Of a stretch of DNA of 64,000 nucleotides, positions 44,428 through 52,523 are shown piece after piece. The notes under the pieces are model-generated. The model did no database searches and had not been told where the DNA came from. It saw only the letters and a program-made list of their open reading frames with translations. Origin of the DNA: QPJE01 sp051747745 (GTDB lineage: Bacteria > Bacillota > Halanaerobiia > Halanaerobiales > Halanaerobiaceae). Each line of letters starts with the position of its first letter. Position 1 is the stretch's first letter. The position numbers and the translations under genes were made by a program. The DNA lies in assembly GCA_051747745.1 (NCBI GenBank), contig JBNJGL010000004.1:1-64000 (forward strand), read 5' to 3'.

Positions 44428-44952
44428 ATGGCAGAGCTAATATTAGGTGGATTATTAATTTTTATGGCCAGAGTTGTGGATGTGTCTTTAGGTACTGTTC
44501 GTGTTCTTATGATTTTTAAATCTCAGAGGCTATATGCTGCTTTAATTGGTTTTGTAGAAGTAATAGTTTATATATTTGCTTTAAATAGGGTTGTAACTAC
44601 ACTTGATAATCCTTTTAATTTAATTATATATGCTCTTGGTTTTGCAGCCGGAAACTTTGTCGGCAGTCTTGTAGAAGAAAAAGTTGCTATTGGGCAGGTA
44701 ACTGTTAATGTAATAACATCCAATACCAGTTTTGAAATGATAGAACAAATGAGAGAAGAAGGATACGGAGTAACTGTTCTTGATGGTGAAGGGAAAAAGG
44801 GAAAGAAAAAAATACTTTTTGTTACACTGGAGAGAAAAGATTTAAGACATTTTTTCGAAATTGTTGATAACTGTGAACCGGAGTCATTTGTTAATATCTT
44901 AGATTCCCGTTCAACCAGGGGTGGATATTTTAAAAGCACCAAGAGAAAATAA
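44428..44952 (+). CDS. UPF0316 (DUF5698/DUF2179) membrane protein
   Basis: The 174-residue protein has three N-terminal membrane helices (MAELILGGLLIFMARVVDVS, RVLMIFKSQRLYAALIGFVE, NPFNLIIYALGFAAGNFVGS). A cytoplasmic DUF2179 domain follows (VITSNTSFEMIEQM...GYGVTVLDGEGKKG...ILFVTLERKD), the domain that folds around a ligand in related YitT/UPF0316 proteins. The ATG at 44428 follows TAGGAGGAAAAATTTA; an upstream start at 44380 lacks a site. Function unknown. Confidence 0.85.
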   Translation: MAELILGGLLIFMARVVDVSLGTVRVLMIFKSQRLYAALIGFVEVIVYIFALNRVVTTLDNPFNLIIYALGFAAGNFVGSLVEEKVAIGQVTVNVITSNTSFEMIEQMREEGYGVTVLDGEGKKGKKKILFVTLERKDLRHFFEIVDNCEPESFVNILDSRSTRGGYFKSTKRK

Positions 44953-45103
44953 TTGTGAGAGTTTTGTGATACAGCTCATAGAATATAACATTGACTGCGA
45001 TATAATTATACTTGACTGAATTACTTGATTTTATTTGGTTTTTAAATTTATGAATTAAAATTTTTGATTCATAATGGATTACTTTTAAAAGGGAGGAATA
45101 TGT

Positions 45104-46774
45104 ATGTCAATGTTTTGTTATCAATGTCAGGAAACAGCCAAAAATGAAGGCTGTACAGTAAGAGGTGTCTGTGGTAAAGATGCAGATGTTGCAAATCTTC
45201 AGGATATGCTGATTTTTGTTCTAAAAGGTATTTCTGTATATGCAGAAAAAGCTGAAGAAGAGGGTGTTAAAGTTTCTGAAAAGACAGCCCCGTTTATTAT
45301 GGAAGGTCTGTTTGCGACCATAACAAATGCAAACTTTGATCCAGAAAGATTTGAAGATTTAATTGAAGAAGCTTTTGAACTAAGAGATGAAGTTAAAGAG
45401 AAATTTGAAAAAGCATATAAAGAAAATCATGGTGAAGAGTTTAGCGGAGATCTGCCGGAACACTGTACATGGTACAGCGATAGTGCTGAGGACTTTTACA
45501 GCAAAGGTGAAAATGTAGGTGTGCTGGAGACAGAAGACGTAGATGTTAGATCTTTAAGAGAGCTGGCTACATATGGACTCAAAGGAATTGCAGCTTATGG
45601 AGATCATGCCAGAATTTTGGGCAGACATAAAGAAGAAATCGATAAGTTTACACAAAAATGTCTGGCCGCCACTACTGATGACAGCTTGAGTGTGGATGAT
45701 CTTGTAGGCCTTGTTATGGAAACAGGAGAAATGGCTGTAGAAACAATGGCTATACTTGATGAAGCAAATACTTCAACTTATGGACATCCGGAGCCAACAG
45801 ATGTAAATATTGGAGTCAGAGATAACCCGGGTATTTTAATCAGTGGTCATGATCTAAAAGATATGGAAGAATTATTAGAACAGACAGAAGGTACAGGAAT
45901 AGATGTTTATACACATGGAGAAATGCTGCCTGCTAACTCCTATCCTGCATTCAAAAAGTACGATCACTTTGTAGGTAACTATGGTGGATCATGGTGGCAT
46001 CAGGATAAAGAATTTGAATCATTTAATGGTCCAATTCTTATGACAACCAACTGTATTACACCTGTAAAAGATTCTTATAAAGATAAAATATTTACAACAG
46101 GTATGGCTGGATATCCAGAAGTTAAACATATACCTGATCGCAAAGAAGGGGAAAGTAAAGATTTCTCTGAACTAATTGAATTAGCTAAAACATGTGAATC
46201 TCCAGTTCAGTTAGAAGAAGGAACAATCCCTGGTGGTTATGCCCGTAATACTGTTATGAGTGTGGCTGACAAGGTAATTGAAGCTGTAGAAAATGGCGAT
46301 ATCGGCCGCTTTGTAGTAATGGGTGGCTGTGATGGACGCTTTAAGTCCAGAGAATATTTTACAGATGTTGCTAAAGAATTACCGGAAGATGCTGTAATTA
46401 TGACAGCTGGCTGTGCTAAATACCGCTACAACAAGCTGGATCTTGGAGATATTGGCGGAATTCCAAGAGTATTAGATGCAGGTCAGTGTAATGATTCTTA
46501 CTCCTTAGCTTATATTGCTTTACAGCTTAAAGAGGCTATGGGTGTAGATGATATTAATGATCTACCAATTTCTTATGATATTGCCTGGTATGAGCAGAAG
46601 GCTGTAGCAGTATTACTTGCACTTCTATCTCTAGGGGTCAAAGGAATTCGTCTCGGACCCACACTACCGGCATTTGTTTCCGAAAATGTGCTTAATGTAT
46701 TAGTTGATAAATTTGATATTAAACCAACCGGTGATGTTAAAGAAGATGTTGCAGCTATTATGGCTGGTGAGTAA
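45104..46774 (+). CDS. hcp: Hybrid-cluster protein (hydroxylamine reductase)
   Basis: The 556-residue protein has the N-terminal Fe-S ligands Cys5-x2-Cys8-x8-Cys17-x5-Cys23 (FCYQCQETAKNEGC). The hybrid-cluster ligand segments are THGEMLPANSYP, TTNCITPV, MGGCDGRFKSREYF, TAGCAKYRYNKLDLG and DAGQCNDSYSLA. It reduces hydroxylamine and nitric oxide and protects anaerobes from nitrosative stress. No hcr reductase gene is adjacent. GGGAGGAATATGT precedes the ATG. A Crp/Fnr regulator about 3 kb away is a possible controller, but no shared operator was seen upstream of hcp. Confidence 0.95.
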   Translation: MSMFCYQCQETAKNEGCTVRGVCGKDADVANLQDMLIFVLKGISVYAEKAEEEGVKVSEKTAPFIMEGLFATITNANFDPERFEDLIEEAFELRDEVKEKFEKAYKENHGEEFSGDLPEHCTWYSDSAEDFYSKGENVGVLETEDVDVRSLRELATYGLKGIAAYGDHARILGRHKEEIDKFTQKCLAATTDDSLSVDDLVGLVMETGEMAVETMAILDEANTSTYGHPEPTDVNIGVRDNPGILISGHDLKDMEELLEQTEGTGIDVYTHGEMLPANSYPAFKKYDHFVGNYGGSWWHQDKEFESFNGPILMTTNCITPVKDSYKDKIFTTGMAGYPEVKHIPDRKEGESKDFSELIELAKTCESPVQLEEGTIPGGYARNTVMSVADKVIEAVENGDIGRFVVMGGCDGRFKSREYFTDVAKELPEDAVIMTAGCAKYRYNKLDLGDIGGIPRVLDAGQCNDSYSLAYIALQLKEAMGVDDINDLPISYDIAWYEQKAVAVLLALLSLGVKGIRLGPTLPAFVSENVLNVLVDKFDIKPTGDVKEDVAAIMAGE

Positions 46775-46841
46775 TATTTTTTCAGGCACCTGGTGCCTGA
46801 AGGAAATGTAAAAACAGCCTTAATGCTGTTAAAATATATTG

Positions 46842-46881
46842 AAAAAGGATCTGTCTTCATTATGCAGGCAGGTCTTTTTTT
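46842..46881 (+). terminator. Terminator after hcp
   Basis: GGATCTGTC pairs with GGCAGGTC (allowing G-U pairs) around an 11-nt loop and is followed by seven T. Confidence 0.75.
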
Positions 46882-46994
46882 GTTTTGTCTACTATTAAGA
46901 ATGTGTGTATTTATAGAAAATATTTCACTTATAAGATTAGAAAACATTTAATTGTTAAAAAAAAATATATAAATAAAAGAGGAAGAATATTTTT

Positions 46995-47052
46995 AAAAGC
47001 TCTCACAGTGATTGAAATTTATGCTGTTGAGAGTTTTATTTTTTAAAAAATA
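46995..47052 (+). terminator. Second terminator-like hairpin downstream of hcp
   Basis: AAAGCTCTCACAG pairs with CTGTTGAGAGTTTT with one bulge, and ATTTTTT follows. No gene lies immediately upstream, so it is either a back-up terminator or the end of an unannotated small RNA. Confidence 0.5.
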
Positions 47053-47266
47053 AAGCAAAAGATTTGGACTTATATTATTTCGTGTTTTGTAAGTTAAAAT
47101 TTAAAGTAAAAAAACCTGAAAAGTCTATAATTTGTGAAATAAAGTATTTGTATTAAATTATTGATTTTTCAGATAAAAAATTATATATTTAATAAATAGG
47201 ATAATATTATAAAAGCTTATATTAAATACAAAATGAAACTATAATTTGGAAAGTGGAGGAGTTTTT

Positions 47267-48109
47267 ATGCTTAATGTTGGGATAATTGGTGCTGGTTCTG
47301 GAGGTGCCTCTATTTTGGATACTTTTTTGAATATGGAAGATCTTAAAATCATTGGAATCTGTGATCAAGATTTTTCTGCTCCTGGAATTGTTAAAGCAAA
47401 AGAAAATGGAATTTCTGTTTATGATGATTTTAATGATCTTTTAAATTTAAAAGTAGAAAAAGTAATATTAGAGGTCACTGGAAATAAAAAGCTGTCAGAA
47501 TTGATTAAAGAAGCAGCAGACGAGAAAACAAAGATCATTGATTCAGAAACTGCTTTAATACTTTTTAAAATTGTTAATTCCAGAGAAGATATGATAAAAA
47601 AAATGGAAGAAGAAGCTGATAAGCTCAGCCAACTTGCTGGTGATATTGGGGGTACAATTAAAGAAATCAGCAGCCGTAACCAGAAAAATATAAAGGAACT
47701 GGATGAGACAGCAGAAAAATTAAAATCTGCTTCAGAAAGCAGTAAAACAAACCTTCAGAAAACAAATGATATAGTAAAATTCATTAAAACAGTTTCTGAT
47801 CAAACAAAGATGCTGGGTTTAAATGCTGCAATAGAAGCAGCAAGAGCAGATGTAAAAGCAAATGGGTTTAATGTAGTTGCAGATGAAATAAGAAAACTGG
47901 CAGATGAAACCGGTTCCTCTGTTAAGGAGATAACTGGATTTATTGATAAGCTTAATGAATCAACCGAAAACACCAGAATCAATATTAAAGATATGAACGA
48001 CAGGGTTGATAAATTTACAGAAAACGAAAAAATTATAACAGAAAAGCTGCAGAATGCAGCAGTTAGAATAACTAAAATGTCTGAAAGTTTATCTGAAATA
48101 ATTGAATAA
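47267..48109 (+). CDS. Soluble chemoreceptor-like protein: Rossmann domain fused to MCP signalling domain
   Basis: This 280-residue protein has no membrane segment. Residues 1 to about 105 are a dinucleotide-binding Rossmann fold (LNVGIIGAGSGGASIL with GxGxxG, then an acidic GICDQD at the end of strand 2). Residues about 110-280 are a coiled-coil methyl-accepting chemotaxis signalling domain. Its hairpin tip is FIKTVSDQTKMLGLNAAIEAARA followed by VVADEIRKLADETGSSVKEI (quoted in part). ATG 47267 has GTGGAGGAG upstream. It could report NAD(H) or another nucleotide to CheA. No che genes are nearby. Confidence 0.8.
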   Translation: MLNVGIIGAGSGGASILDTFLNMEDLKIIGICDQDFSAPGIVKAKENGISVYDDFNDLLNLKVEKVILEVTGNKKLSELIKEAADEKTKIIDSETALILFKIVNSREDMIKKMEEEADKLSQLAGDIGGTIKEISSRNQKNIKELDETAEKLKSASESSKTNLQKTNDIVKFIKTVSDQTKMLGLNAAIEAARADVKANGFNVVADEIRKLADETGSSVKEITGFIDKLNESTENTRINIKDMNDRVDKFTENEKIITEKLQNAAVRITKMSESLSEIIE

Positions 48110-48240
48110 GAACATTGAAAATTTAAATAAAATAAAATTAATAGATAAATAGATTTAAAGAATTAATAAAAAGGATAAATGGCAGAAAAAGAGAATTAAT
48201 TAAATAGACATAGTTTATTTTGCATAAAAAGGAGGCAGAT

Positions 48241-49605
48241 ATGATATTTAAAAGGATTAAATCAGAAGGTTTAGCTCATTATTCTTATATTATTGGTGAT
48301 GGTACAGAAGCAGCAGTAATTGATCCCCGCAGAGATATAGATATTTATTTAGAAACTGCAGAAGAAGCAGGAATTAAGATAAAGTACATACTGGAAACTC
48401 ATAGAAATGAGGATTATATTATAGGTTCAAAAAAATTGGCAGAAAAAACTGATGCAGTAATAAAACATTCTGATGATCATCTTGATTATCAGTATGGAGA
48501 AGCAGTAGAAGAAGGAGATAAGTTTAAGCTGGGAAGACTTGAATTAGAAGCAGTACATACACCAGGACATACAAAAGGTTCACACAGCTATATACTATAT
48601 GATTTTGACGGCAGCCCGTGGATGGTGTTTAGTGGTGATGCACTATTTGCAGGAGATATAGGCAGACTGGATTTTTATGGAGCAGATATGATTGAAGAGA
48701 TGGCAGGTCGTCTTTATGACGCTATTTATAATAAAATATTACCTTTAGGAGATGGAGTAATACTCTGTCCTGCTCATGGTGCTGGCTCTGTATGTGGCAG
48801 TCTTATTGCAGAGAGAGAGTGGACAACAATTGGCATAGAAAAAAGATCCAACCCCCGTCTTCAGTACAGCAGTCGGGAAGAATTTCAGAAAAATGTTGGT
48901 GAGATGCACAAGAAACCAGCTTATTTTGCAAAGATGGAAGAAATGAATCTTTTAAGTCCTTTAGACAGTGGTCATCCATTTGTTCCAGCGTTAAGTGCTG
49001 GAGAATTTGAAAAACTGGCTGATGAGGATGATACCGTAATTTTGGATGTCAGGACTGAAACAGAATTTTCTTCTGCACATATATCCGGTTCTTTATCTAT
49101 CTGGTCAGATATATTGAGCAGTTTTATTGGTTGGTTGGTTTCTACAGACAGGAATATTTTGCTTGTAAACGATGGAGATTATCCTGGAGAAATTGTATGT
49201 CAGCTGTACAGAATGGGATATGACAGAATATCCGGATATTTAAGCCGTGGAATGTTAAACTGGCATATGTCAGGAAGAAAAAGTAATAAAATAAAAACTA
49301 TTAATGTTGGGAAACTCTGCAGCCTGATTGATTCTGGTGAAGATTACTGGCTGCTTGATATACGTAAAAAAGAAGAGATTGAAGAAGAAGGAAAGATAGA
49401 AAATGCACATGAAATACCATTAACAGAACTTAAAGATAATCTTAATCAGATTAACAGAGATAAAGTAATTTATATTTTCTGTGGAAGTGGTATGAGATCT
49501 ATGACAGCTGCCAGTATCTTAAAAAAAGAAATAGATGCAGATTTGAGAGTTGTTCTGGGTGGATTGAGTGGCTGGTCATCAACAACCTGTCCAATTAAAG
49601 ATTAA
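48241..49605 (+). CDS. Metallo-beta-lactamase-fold protein with two rhodanese domains
   Basis: In this 454-residue protein, residues 1 to about 235 are MBL-fold and resemble persulfide dioxygenase (HTPGHTKGSHSY, FSGDALFAGDIGRLDFYG, CPAHGAGSVCG). The first metal motif, however, reads THRNEDY (His54, Asp58) in place of the usual His-x-His-x-Asp-His, so two ligands are changed. Rhodanese domain 1 (about 265-345) lacks the catalytic Cys (ILLVNDGDY). Rhodanese domain 2 has it (FCGSGMRS, near residue 417). AAGGAGG precedes ATG 48241. Sulfur-transfer or persulfide chemistry is likely but the MBL part may use fewer metals or none. Confidence 0.8.
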   Translation: MIFKRIKSEGLAHYSYIIGDGTEAAVIDPRRDIDIYLETAEEAGIKIKYILETHRNEDYIIGSKKLAEKTDAVIKHSDDHLDYQYGEAVEEGDKFKLGRLELEAVHTPGHTKGSHSYILYDFDGSPWMVFSGDALFAGDIGRLDFYGADMIEEMAGRLYDAIYNKILPLGDGVILCPAHGAGSVCGSLIAEREWTTIGIEKRSNPRLQYSSREEFQKNVGEMHKKPAYFAKMEEMNLLSPLDSGHPFVPALSAGEFEKLADEDDTVILDVRTETEFSSAHISGSLSIWSDILSSFIGWLVSTDRNILLVNDGDYPGEIVCQLYRMGYDRISGYLSRGMLNWHMSGRKSNKIKTINVGKLCSLIDSGEDYWLLDIRKKEEIEEEGKIENAHEIPLTELKDNLNQINRDKVIYIFCGSGMRSMTAASILKKEIDADLRVVLGGLSGWSSTTCPIKD

Positions 49606-49684
49606 ATCAAAAAATTAATTTTTACATGTTAATATATATTGGGACAAATGTTTTCATAGAAACACTGATAAAAATATATAATAT

Positions 49685-49712
49685 AAAAGCAGCCCATATG
49701 GGCTGCTTTTTA
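49685..49712. terminator. Bidirectional terminator between MBL-rhodanese and Crp/Fnr genes
   Basis: AAAAGCAGCCC/GGGCTGCTTTT with an ATAT loop. T runs exist on both strands, and the stem abuts the stop codon of the minus-strand regulator. Confidence 0.9.
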
Positions 49713-50387
49713 CTGATAATTTTTAAGTTCTTTTAGCTTATATATAGTTATTTTTTTTCTGGAGGTTTTTATAATACCTTTACTTTCAAATTGACTCAGC
49801 ATTCTGGAAACAGTCTCACGGCTGCTGCCGATCATACTGGCAAGTTCCTGCTGTGTTAAAGAAATGTCCAAAATTAGATTCCCATTTTTTTCGATTCCAT
49901 ACTTACGGGCCAGAAAAGTAAGTAAGCTGGCCATTTTTCCGGAACTATCTTTTAAAGCAATATCTCGAACATTTTGTTGAGCCCTGCGCAGTCGGGTGCT
50001 CATTTCCTGCAGCAGTTTAATTCCGATAGCAGGATTTTCCATAATTACTTTTTCTAAATCTGATTGATCAAAAATTATCAGTTCAGTTTTCTTCATTGTT
50101 ACTGCGCTGGCAGGATAGTTTCCCCTATCAAAAGCGACTATTTCAGCAATGATATCATTATTGGAGAAAATATTTAATATCTGTTCATCTCCATTTTCTA
50201 TCATTTTAACAAGTTTTACCTGACCTGTTTTTATAATAAAAAATTTTTTACCTAATTCTCCTTCAAAAAAAATATATTCTCCTTTTTTATAAGTCTTTTC
50301 GGCAGCAATACTGTTTATTACTTCCAGCTCATTTTCTGATAAAAGGCTAAAAAAAGGAGTATCATTCTTTATTGACATTAATTTCAC
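49710..50387 (-). CDS. Crp/Fnr-family transcriptional regulator
   Basis: The 225-residue protein has an N-terminal cyclic-nucleotide-binding-type beta roll (KKGEYIFFEGELGKKFFIIKTG), a dimerisation helix and a C-terminal winged helix. The recognition helix is in QQELASMIGSSRETVSRML. The phosphate-binding cassette reads NYPASAV, without the Arg that contacts cAMP in CRP, and the protein has no Cys for an Fe-S cluster. A different effector, such as haem or another small molecule, is therefore likely. It diverges from the three-gene set at 50596, with a GTGA-N6-TCAC site between them. Confidence 0.9.
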   Translation of the reverse strand: MKLMSIKNDTPFFSLLSENELEVINSIAAEKTYKKGEYIFFEGELGKKFFIIKTGQVKLVKMIENGDEQILNIFSNNDIIAEIVAFDRGNYPASAVTMKKTELIIFDQSDLEKVIMENPAIGIKLLQEMSTRLRRAQQNVRDIALKDSSGKMASLLTFLARKYGIEKNGNLILDISLTQQELASMIGSSRETVSRMLSQFESKGIIKTSRKKITIYKLKELKNYQ

Positions 50388-50451
50388 CTCGATTGCATTA
50401 TTATCTTATAATATATAATAATCAATTTTTTTGTAAATTACAAGGAAATAG

Positions 50452-50465
50452 GTGATATAAGTCAC
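50452..50465. promoter_or_regulatory. Candidate Crp/Fnr operator
   Basis: GTGATATAAGTCAC: two inverted GTGA half-sites with a 6-bp spacer, the classic Crp/Fnr site layout. It lies 65 bp upstream of the Crp/Fnr gene and 131 bp upstream of the divergent operon start, so it could control both. Confidence 0.55.
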
Positions 50466-50595
50466 AGATTAAAGTTGAGTAAAATGCTAAACTTTATATT
50501 GTAATTAAAGATAATGATAGATTTTAATGAATTGTATTTTATTAAAAATATATCTGCTTATAAAAAAATTACAAAACAAAACAGGAGTGATAAAT

Positions 50596-51825
50596 ATGAG
50601 CAATAAGTATTTTTCTCGAGATGATAATTTAGCGGAAATCTGCCGCCAGTATCCCGACCTGGTATCTGTACTTGTAAATAGAGGTTTTGGACAGCTGGCT
50701 GATGAGGAAAAAAGAGAAAGTTTTGGTAAAATGATTACCTTAAAACAGGCAGCAGAAATGAAACAGATGAATTTAGATAAATTAGAAGAAATTTTAATTG
50801 AACAAATAGAAAGTAATGACTTTACAGAGAAAGATATTACTAAAAAAAGTGATGATGAAATAAAGGTGGAAGGTTTACTTCCATGTCCTGTTAAAATACC
50901 TATGCTTGAAGAACTGGAAAAATTAGCAGAAGTAATGGATTATCCACTTTCACTGAACCTGAAATCTGCTTCTCAGGGTCTTGACTGGCTTGAAGAAGGT
51001 TTGTTAACAATTGATGATGCAGATGAACTGTCAGATATATTTATTTCTGCCGGCTTTGATCTTTTCTTTGATAAAAAACTGATTGATAAATACAGGCGGC
51101 AGGGAGTTTTTGAAGATCTGAGTGGAATTAATGATTTAAATAAAGATTTTAAAGATAATAATATTGATCTACTGGATCCTGAAGGAGATTATTCGGTAAT
51201 AGGTGTTGTTCCTGCAGTATTTTTGGTTAACATGGAAGAATTGGGAGATAGAGATGTACCCAGAACATGGGAAGACATATTATCAGAGGAATTTGCTGAC
51301 AGTGTTAGTCTGCCTGTAAGTGATTTTGATTTATTTAATGCCATACTTCTCAATCTTTATAAAAAATACGAAAAAAAATCTATTTCAAAACTGGGAAGAT
51401 CAATGAAAAAATCACTGCATCCGGCTCAGATGGTTAAAGAAGGTGGAAGGAAAGCTGCAGGACAGCCGGCAGTAACTATTATGCCTTATTTCTTTACCAG
51501 AATGGCAAAAAGATTTCCTCATATGAATTTTGTCTGGCCAGAAGATGGAGCTATTATAAGTCCGATCTTCATGCTGAGCAAAAAGAAAAGCTCTGAAAAG
51601 CTAAAACCTGTAATAGATCTGCTTTCTTCGGTAAAGATCGGAAAAATTCTTGCAGAACAGGGTCTTTTCCCAAGTGTTCTCCCGGGTATTAATAATAATC
51701 TGCCAGAAGGTGCAGATTTTATGTGGCCTGGCTGGGACTTTTTGCGAAAAGATGATCCAGGTCAGCTGCTTAAAGAACTGGAAAACGAATTTACAAAATC
51801 TGCTGGAGGTGTACTGGTAGGATGA
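50596..51825 (+). CDS. Cytosolic DUF1858 plus type-2 binding-protein-fold protein
   Basis: The 409-residue protein has no signal sequence. Residues about 1-70 resemble DUF1858 (DNLAEICRQYPDLVSVLVNRGF). The rest has the fold of iron/thiamine-type ABC binding proteins: RTWEDILSEEFADSVSLP, HPAQMVKEGG, VWPEDGAIISPIFMLSKK and GKILAEQGLFPSVLPGIN. ATG 50596 follows ACAGGAGTGATAAAT; an upstream frame from 50527 has no site. A single Cys lies in EGLLPCPVKIP. Such folds normally bind ligand outside the cell, so a cytosolic copy implies an intracellular carrier or sensor. The gene overlaps the next by 4 bp. Confidence 0.75.
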   Translation: MSNKYFSRDDNLAEICRQYPDLVSVLVNRGFGQLADEEKRESFGKMITLKQAAEMKQMNLDKLEEILIEQIESNDFTEKDITKKSDDEIKVEGLLPCPVKIPMLEELEKLAEVMDYPLSLNLKSASQGLDWLEEGLLTIDDADELSDIFISAGFDLFFDKKLIDKYRRQGVFEDLSGINDLNKDFKDNNIDLLDPEGDYSVIGVVPAVFLVNMEELGDRDVPRTWEDILSEEFADSVSLPVSDFDLFNAILLNLYKKYEKKSISKLGRSMKKSLHPAQMVKEGGRKAAGQPAVTIMPYFFTRMAKRFPHMNFVWPEDGAIISPIFMLSKKKSSEKLKPVIDLLSSVKIGKILAEQGLFPSVLPGINNNLPEGADFMWPGWDFLRKDDPGQLLKELENEFTKSAGGVLVG

Positions 51826-52523
51826 ATTTAGTAACATTTTCGGGCCCCCCATCTTCTGGGAAAACAGCTGTAATATTGAAAACGATTGAATCTCTGCATG
51901 ATAGAGGTTTAAAAGTAGGAGTAGTTAAGTTTGACTGCCTCTATACTGATGATGATATTCTCTATGAAAAGGCCGGTGTTCCAGTAAAAAAAGGTCTGTC
52001 CGGTTCATTATGTCCTGACCATTATTTTGTAAGCAATATTGAGGAAGTAGTGCAGTGGGGATTGGAAAAAGAACTTGATTTACTTATCACTGAAAGTGCT
52101 GGATTGTGTAATCGATGTTCTCCATATATAAAAGATATAAAAGCGGTCTGTGTAATAGATAATTTGAGCGGAATTAATACACCGCGTAAAATAGGACCAA
52201 TGCTTAAAACTGCAGATATGGTTGTTATAACTAAAGGAGATATTGTTTCACAGGCAGAAAGAGAAGTATTTGCCTCAAGAGTAAGTACTGTTAACCCTGA
52301 TGCACTGGTAATGCATGTAAATGGTTTAACAGGTCAGGGTTCTTTTGAATTTTCAACTCTCCTATTTGATGAAGATGAAAATATAGATACAGTTAAAGGT
52401 AAAAAGTTGAGATTTTCTATGCCTTCTGCAATGTGTTCTTACTGTCTGGGAGAAACCAGAATTGGTGAAGAACATCAGCTGGGTAATGTTAGAAAAATAG
52501 ATCTGGGTGATAGTGATGTATAA
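51822..52523 (+). CDS. HypB/UreG/CobW-like GTP-binding protein with Cys motifs
   Basis: The 233-residue P-loop protein has Walker A FSGPPSSGKTAV at residues 6-17. A GLKVGVVKFDCLYTDDDILYE switch-like region follows, then LLITESAGLCNRCSPY (Walker-B-like, with CxxC), VVITKGDIV (base-recognition TKxD) and HVNGLTGQG. A second CxxC, MCSYCLGE, is near the C-terminus and a lone Cys lies in SLCPDHYF. This resembles metallocentre-assembly GTPases. The overlaps with both neighbours (4 bp and 8 bp) indicate a tightly coupled operon. Metal or cluster handling is inference. Confidence 0.75.
   Translation: MNLVTFSGPPSSGKTAVILKTIESLHDRGLKVGVVKFDCLYTDDDILYEKAGVPVKKGLSGSLCPDHYFVSNIEEVVQWGLEKELDLLITESAGLCNRCSPYIKDIKAVCVIDNLSGINTPRKIGPMLKTADMVVITKGDIVSQAEREVFASRVSTVNPDALVMHVNGLTGQGSFEFSTLLFDEDENIDTVKGKKLRFSMPSAMCSYCLGETRIGEEHQLGNVRKIDLGDSDV

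Larger units (their letters stand above)
46775..47266. other. 492-bp intergenic region with three hairpins, no gene recognised
   Basis: A tight perfect inverted repeat TTCAGGCACC/GGTGCCTGAA (46781-46801) follows hcp at once. Next come a terminator at 46842-46881 and another terminator-like hairpin at 46995-47052. Between the last two there is no start codon with a ribosome site that opens a useful frame. A small transcript ending at 47052 is possible. The remainder (47053-47250) is A/T-rich with no feature I can name. Confidence 0.55.

Noticed and set aside
44953..45103. HcpR or Fnr-type operator upstream of hcp
   Set aside because: TTGTGAGAG and TTGACTG strings occur, but no inverted GTGA/TCAC or TTGAC/GTCAA pair with normal spacing was found.
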